Origin: Microbacterium resistens NBRC 103078
GTDB taxonomy: Bacteria; Actinomycetota; Actinomycetes; Actinomycetales; Microbacteriaceae
Direction of reading: 5' to 3'
DNA length: 53,812 bases
Assembly: GCF_001552355.1 (NCBI RefSeq)
Contig: NZ_BCRA01000023.1
Coordinates: forward strand, 1-53,812
Below, piece by piece: positions 52,615 through 53,812 of this stretch (the stretch's first letter is position 1; each line of letters opens with the position of its first letter). The position numbers were made by a program, and so were the translations under genes. The notes under the pieces are model-generated. The model was given only the letters and a program-made list of their open reading frames with translations, made no database searches and was not told where the DNA came from.

Positions 52615-53211
52615 GTGCTCACCGGTCCGTGGGGACTGGCGCTCATGGCGCTGCTGGTCGTGGGCGACGCCTTCTTCGTCGTCGTGCCCGGCGAGATCGC
52701 GGTGACGGCGCTCGGCGCGCTCGCGGTGTCGCACGGCTCGCCCGCGCTGTGGGCGGTCGTCCTCTGCGCTGCGGCAGCCGCCGCCGTCGGCGACGTGGCC
52801 TGCTATCTCATCGGACGCGGCGTCGGGGTCGAGCGGTGGCGGTGGATGCGCACGCGCCGGGTCCGGGCGGCATTGGAGTGGGCGCGCGGCCGCCTGGACC
52901 GAGGGACCGCCACGGTGCTGTTCACCGCCCGGTTCGTCCCCTTCGCCCGGTTGGCGGTCAACCTCGTCGCCGGCGCGTCCCGGATCCACCCGCCGCGGTA
53001 CCTGGGACTGGTGGTCCTCGCGGCGACAGGGTGGGCGGCCTACCAGGCGGCGATCGGAGCGGCGATCGCCGCGATCGTCCCGGGCGGGCCGCTGGTGGCG
53101 ATCGTGGTGTCCGTGGCGCTGGCGGTCGGGATCGGCCTCCTGATCGACGTCGCCGTCACGGGAGCGCGGCGCGCCCGACGGCCCTCCCCTCCGCGGCGGG
53201 GCGAACAGTAG
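52615..53211 (+). CDS. DedA-family membrane protein
   Basis: About 198 residues with four or more membrane helices. Markers are VVGDAFFVVVPGEIAVTALGALAVSHG, the GDVACYLIGRGVG and the TARFVPFARLAVNLVAGASRIHPPRYLGLV, the DedA/SNARE-associated signature with its essential Arg and Pro. DedA proteins are linked to lipid transport and membrane potential. The start is uncertain: GTG at 52615 has GAGGGA nine bases upstream; GTG at 52591 would add eight residues. Begins about 160 bases from the divergent glycosyltransferase start. Confidence 0.82.
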   Translation: MLTGPWGLALMALLVVGDAFFVVVPGEIAVTALGALAVSHGSPALWAVVLCAAAAAAVGDVACYLIGRGVGVERWRWMRTRRVRAALEWARGRLDRGTATVLFTARFVPFARLAVNLVAGASRIHPPRYLGLVVLAATGWAAYQAAIGAAIAAIVPGGPLVAIVVSVALAVGIGLLIDVAVTGARRARRPSPPRRGEQ

Positions 53212-53221
53212 GCTGGCGCGC

Positions 53222-53398
53222 ATGAGTACCGAAGACAATGCCGTCCCCTCTGAGGAGATGAAGCGCAAGTTCAAGGAGGCGCTCGAGAAGAAGAACGCGC
53301 GGCATCGCAACGGCGAGGCGCACCTCGACGGCGACTCCGCCGTCCACGCGACCGCCGCCCCGCAGATGAAGCGCGAGTTCCGACGCAAGAGCGGCTGA
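53222..53398 (+). CDS. DUF5302 small protein
   Basis: 58 residues, highly charged: MSTEDNAVPSEEMKRKFKEALEKK followed by NARHRNGEAHLDGDSAVHATAAPQMKREFRRKSG. This matches DUF5302, a short actinobacterial family of unknown function. Ten bases separate it from the DedA stop. TAGGCT at 53209-53214 with a 7-base spacer suggests its own leaderless transcript. A strong terminator follows. Confidence 0.88.
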   Translation: MSTEDNAVPSEEMKRKFKEALEKKNARHRNGEAHLDGDSAVHATAAPQMKREFRRKSG

Positions 53399-53410
53399 GA
53401 CACCGTCGGC

Positions 53411-53447
53411 GAGGAGGGAGGACCGGTCCGTCCGGTCCTCCCTCCTC
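53411..53447 (+). terminator. Intrinsic terminator after the DUF5302 gene
   Basis: Perfect 16-bp arms 53411-53426 and 53432-53447 with a 5-base loop. Confidence 0.85.
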
Positions 53448-53501
53448 TCTGTCTCCGGCGGACGGCGAGCGACCCGGGTGGCGATCCGCGCACGGGAGGA
53501 T

Positions 53502-53507
53502 TAGCGT
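53502..53507 (+). promoter_or_regulatory. Predicted -10 box (TAGCGT)
   Basis: Seven bases before the GTG at 53515. Confidence 0.4.
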
Positions 53508-53514
53508 CGAGCGG

Positions 53515-53812
53515 GTGAGCACTGCACGATCGATCGCCCGCGGGCGTCACGCGCGCGCCGTCGGAGCGCGCCTGGCGAGCGCGCTCGTGCTCGCGGCCGG
53601 GCTCCTCGTCGCCGCCCCCGTGGCCGGGCACGCCGAGGACTATCCGACGTGGGAGGACGTGCAGAGCGCCCGCGGCGACGAGCAGGCGACCCAGGCGCAG
53701 ATCACGCGGATCGAGACGGCGCTGAGCGCTGCGCAGTCGCAGGCCGCCACCACTTCGCGGACCGCCCTCGACGCCGCCACCGCCGCGAAGACCGCACGCG
53801 CCGAGGCCGACG
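53515..53812 (+). CDS. Secreted coiled-coil protein, N-terminal part (cut by window end)
   Basis: 99 codons are visible. Starts GTG at 53515. A basic region (RSIARGRHARAVGARL) and hydrophobic segment (ASALVLAAGLLVAAPVAG) form a signal peptide with cleavage near AGHA-ED. The mature part (QATQAQITRIETALSAAQSQAATTSRTALDAATAAKTARAEAD) is a helical coiled coil. This layout is typical of NlpC/P60 wall hydrolases such as RipA-like proteins, but the catalytic domain would be beyond the window. TAGCGT at 53502-53507 gives a 7-base spacer. Confidence 0.7.
   Translation, partial: MSTARSIARGRHARAVGARLASALVLAAGLLVAAPVAGHAEDYPTWEDVQSARGDEQATQAQITRIETALSAAQSQAATTSRTALDAATAAKTARAEAD

Overview
The window is GC-rich chromosomal DNA of an actinobacterium, most likely a Microbacterium or close Microbacteriaceae relative. 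The reasons are the recA-recX-miaB-miaA block next to ftsK-pgsA-cinA-clgR, DUF3046 and DUF5302 small proteins, many TANNNT -10 boxes placed six bases before a start codon, and a tmRNA tag ending DFALAA. I see no insertion sequence, prophage or CRISPR array. Both end genes are cut by the window edge.

Layout. 1-5,400: the tail of a surface-anchored or membrane protein, the tmRNA gene ssrA, then a minus-strand run (DUF4304, PP2C-like phosphatase, 6-phosphogluconate dehydrogenase, lipoprotein, histidinol-phosphatase) and tRNA-Lys(CUU). 5,500-12,600: acetyltransferase, adenine/adenosine deaminase, hflX, an RsmC-like methyltransferase, dapF, two adjacent clpP genes and a convergent XRE regulator. 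12,600-25,700: a long minus-strand core block with GNAT, miaA, miaB, recX, recA (with an SOS box), DUF3046, clgR, cinA, pgsA, ftsK, RNase J, dapA and a stand-alone EF-Tu domain 2 protein. 25,700-30,500: NUDIX hydrolase, SDR, folA-thyA, and a thiol-redox group (thioredoxin-like, DUF4395, OsmC). 30,500-33,050: an FCD-type GntR regulator divergent from an aldolase / 2-hydroxyacid dehydrogenase pair, with a triple GTTAAC operator between them. 33,080-39,500: dapB, GNAT, methyltransferase, histidine phosphatase, an aldo/keto reductase without its catalytic tetrad, and pnp with a structured leader.

39,590-50,520 is the most unusual region. It is a tightly packed plus-strand operon opened by two LacI operators: lacI, two sugar ABC permeases, a binding lipoprotein, two different ADP-ribosylglycohydrolase-family proteins, a TIM-barrel-like plus SUMF1/FGE-like fusion, a CaiB/BaiF CoA-transferase and a CitE-like CoA lyase. 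I do not recognise it as a described pathway. The gene content suggests uptake and hydrolysis of a glycoside or N-glycoside, followed by CoA activation and carbon-carbon cleavage of an acid. 50,520-53,812 holds a fused glycosyltransferase-SGNH hydrolase, a DedA protein, DUF5302 and the start of a secreted coiled-coil protein.

Two regulatory themes link distant parts. The XRE regulator beside the clpP pair ends in FALAA, the same five residues that end the tmRNA tag in this window, which fits a PopR/ClgR-like activator degraded by the Clp protease it controls. At least fourteen genes have a TANNNT hexamer exactly six bases before the start codon, which predicts leaderless transcription.
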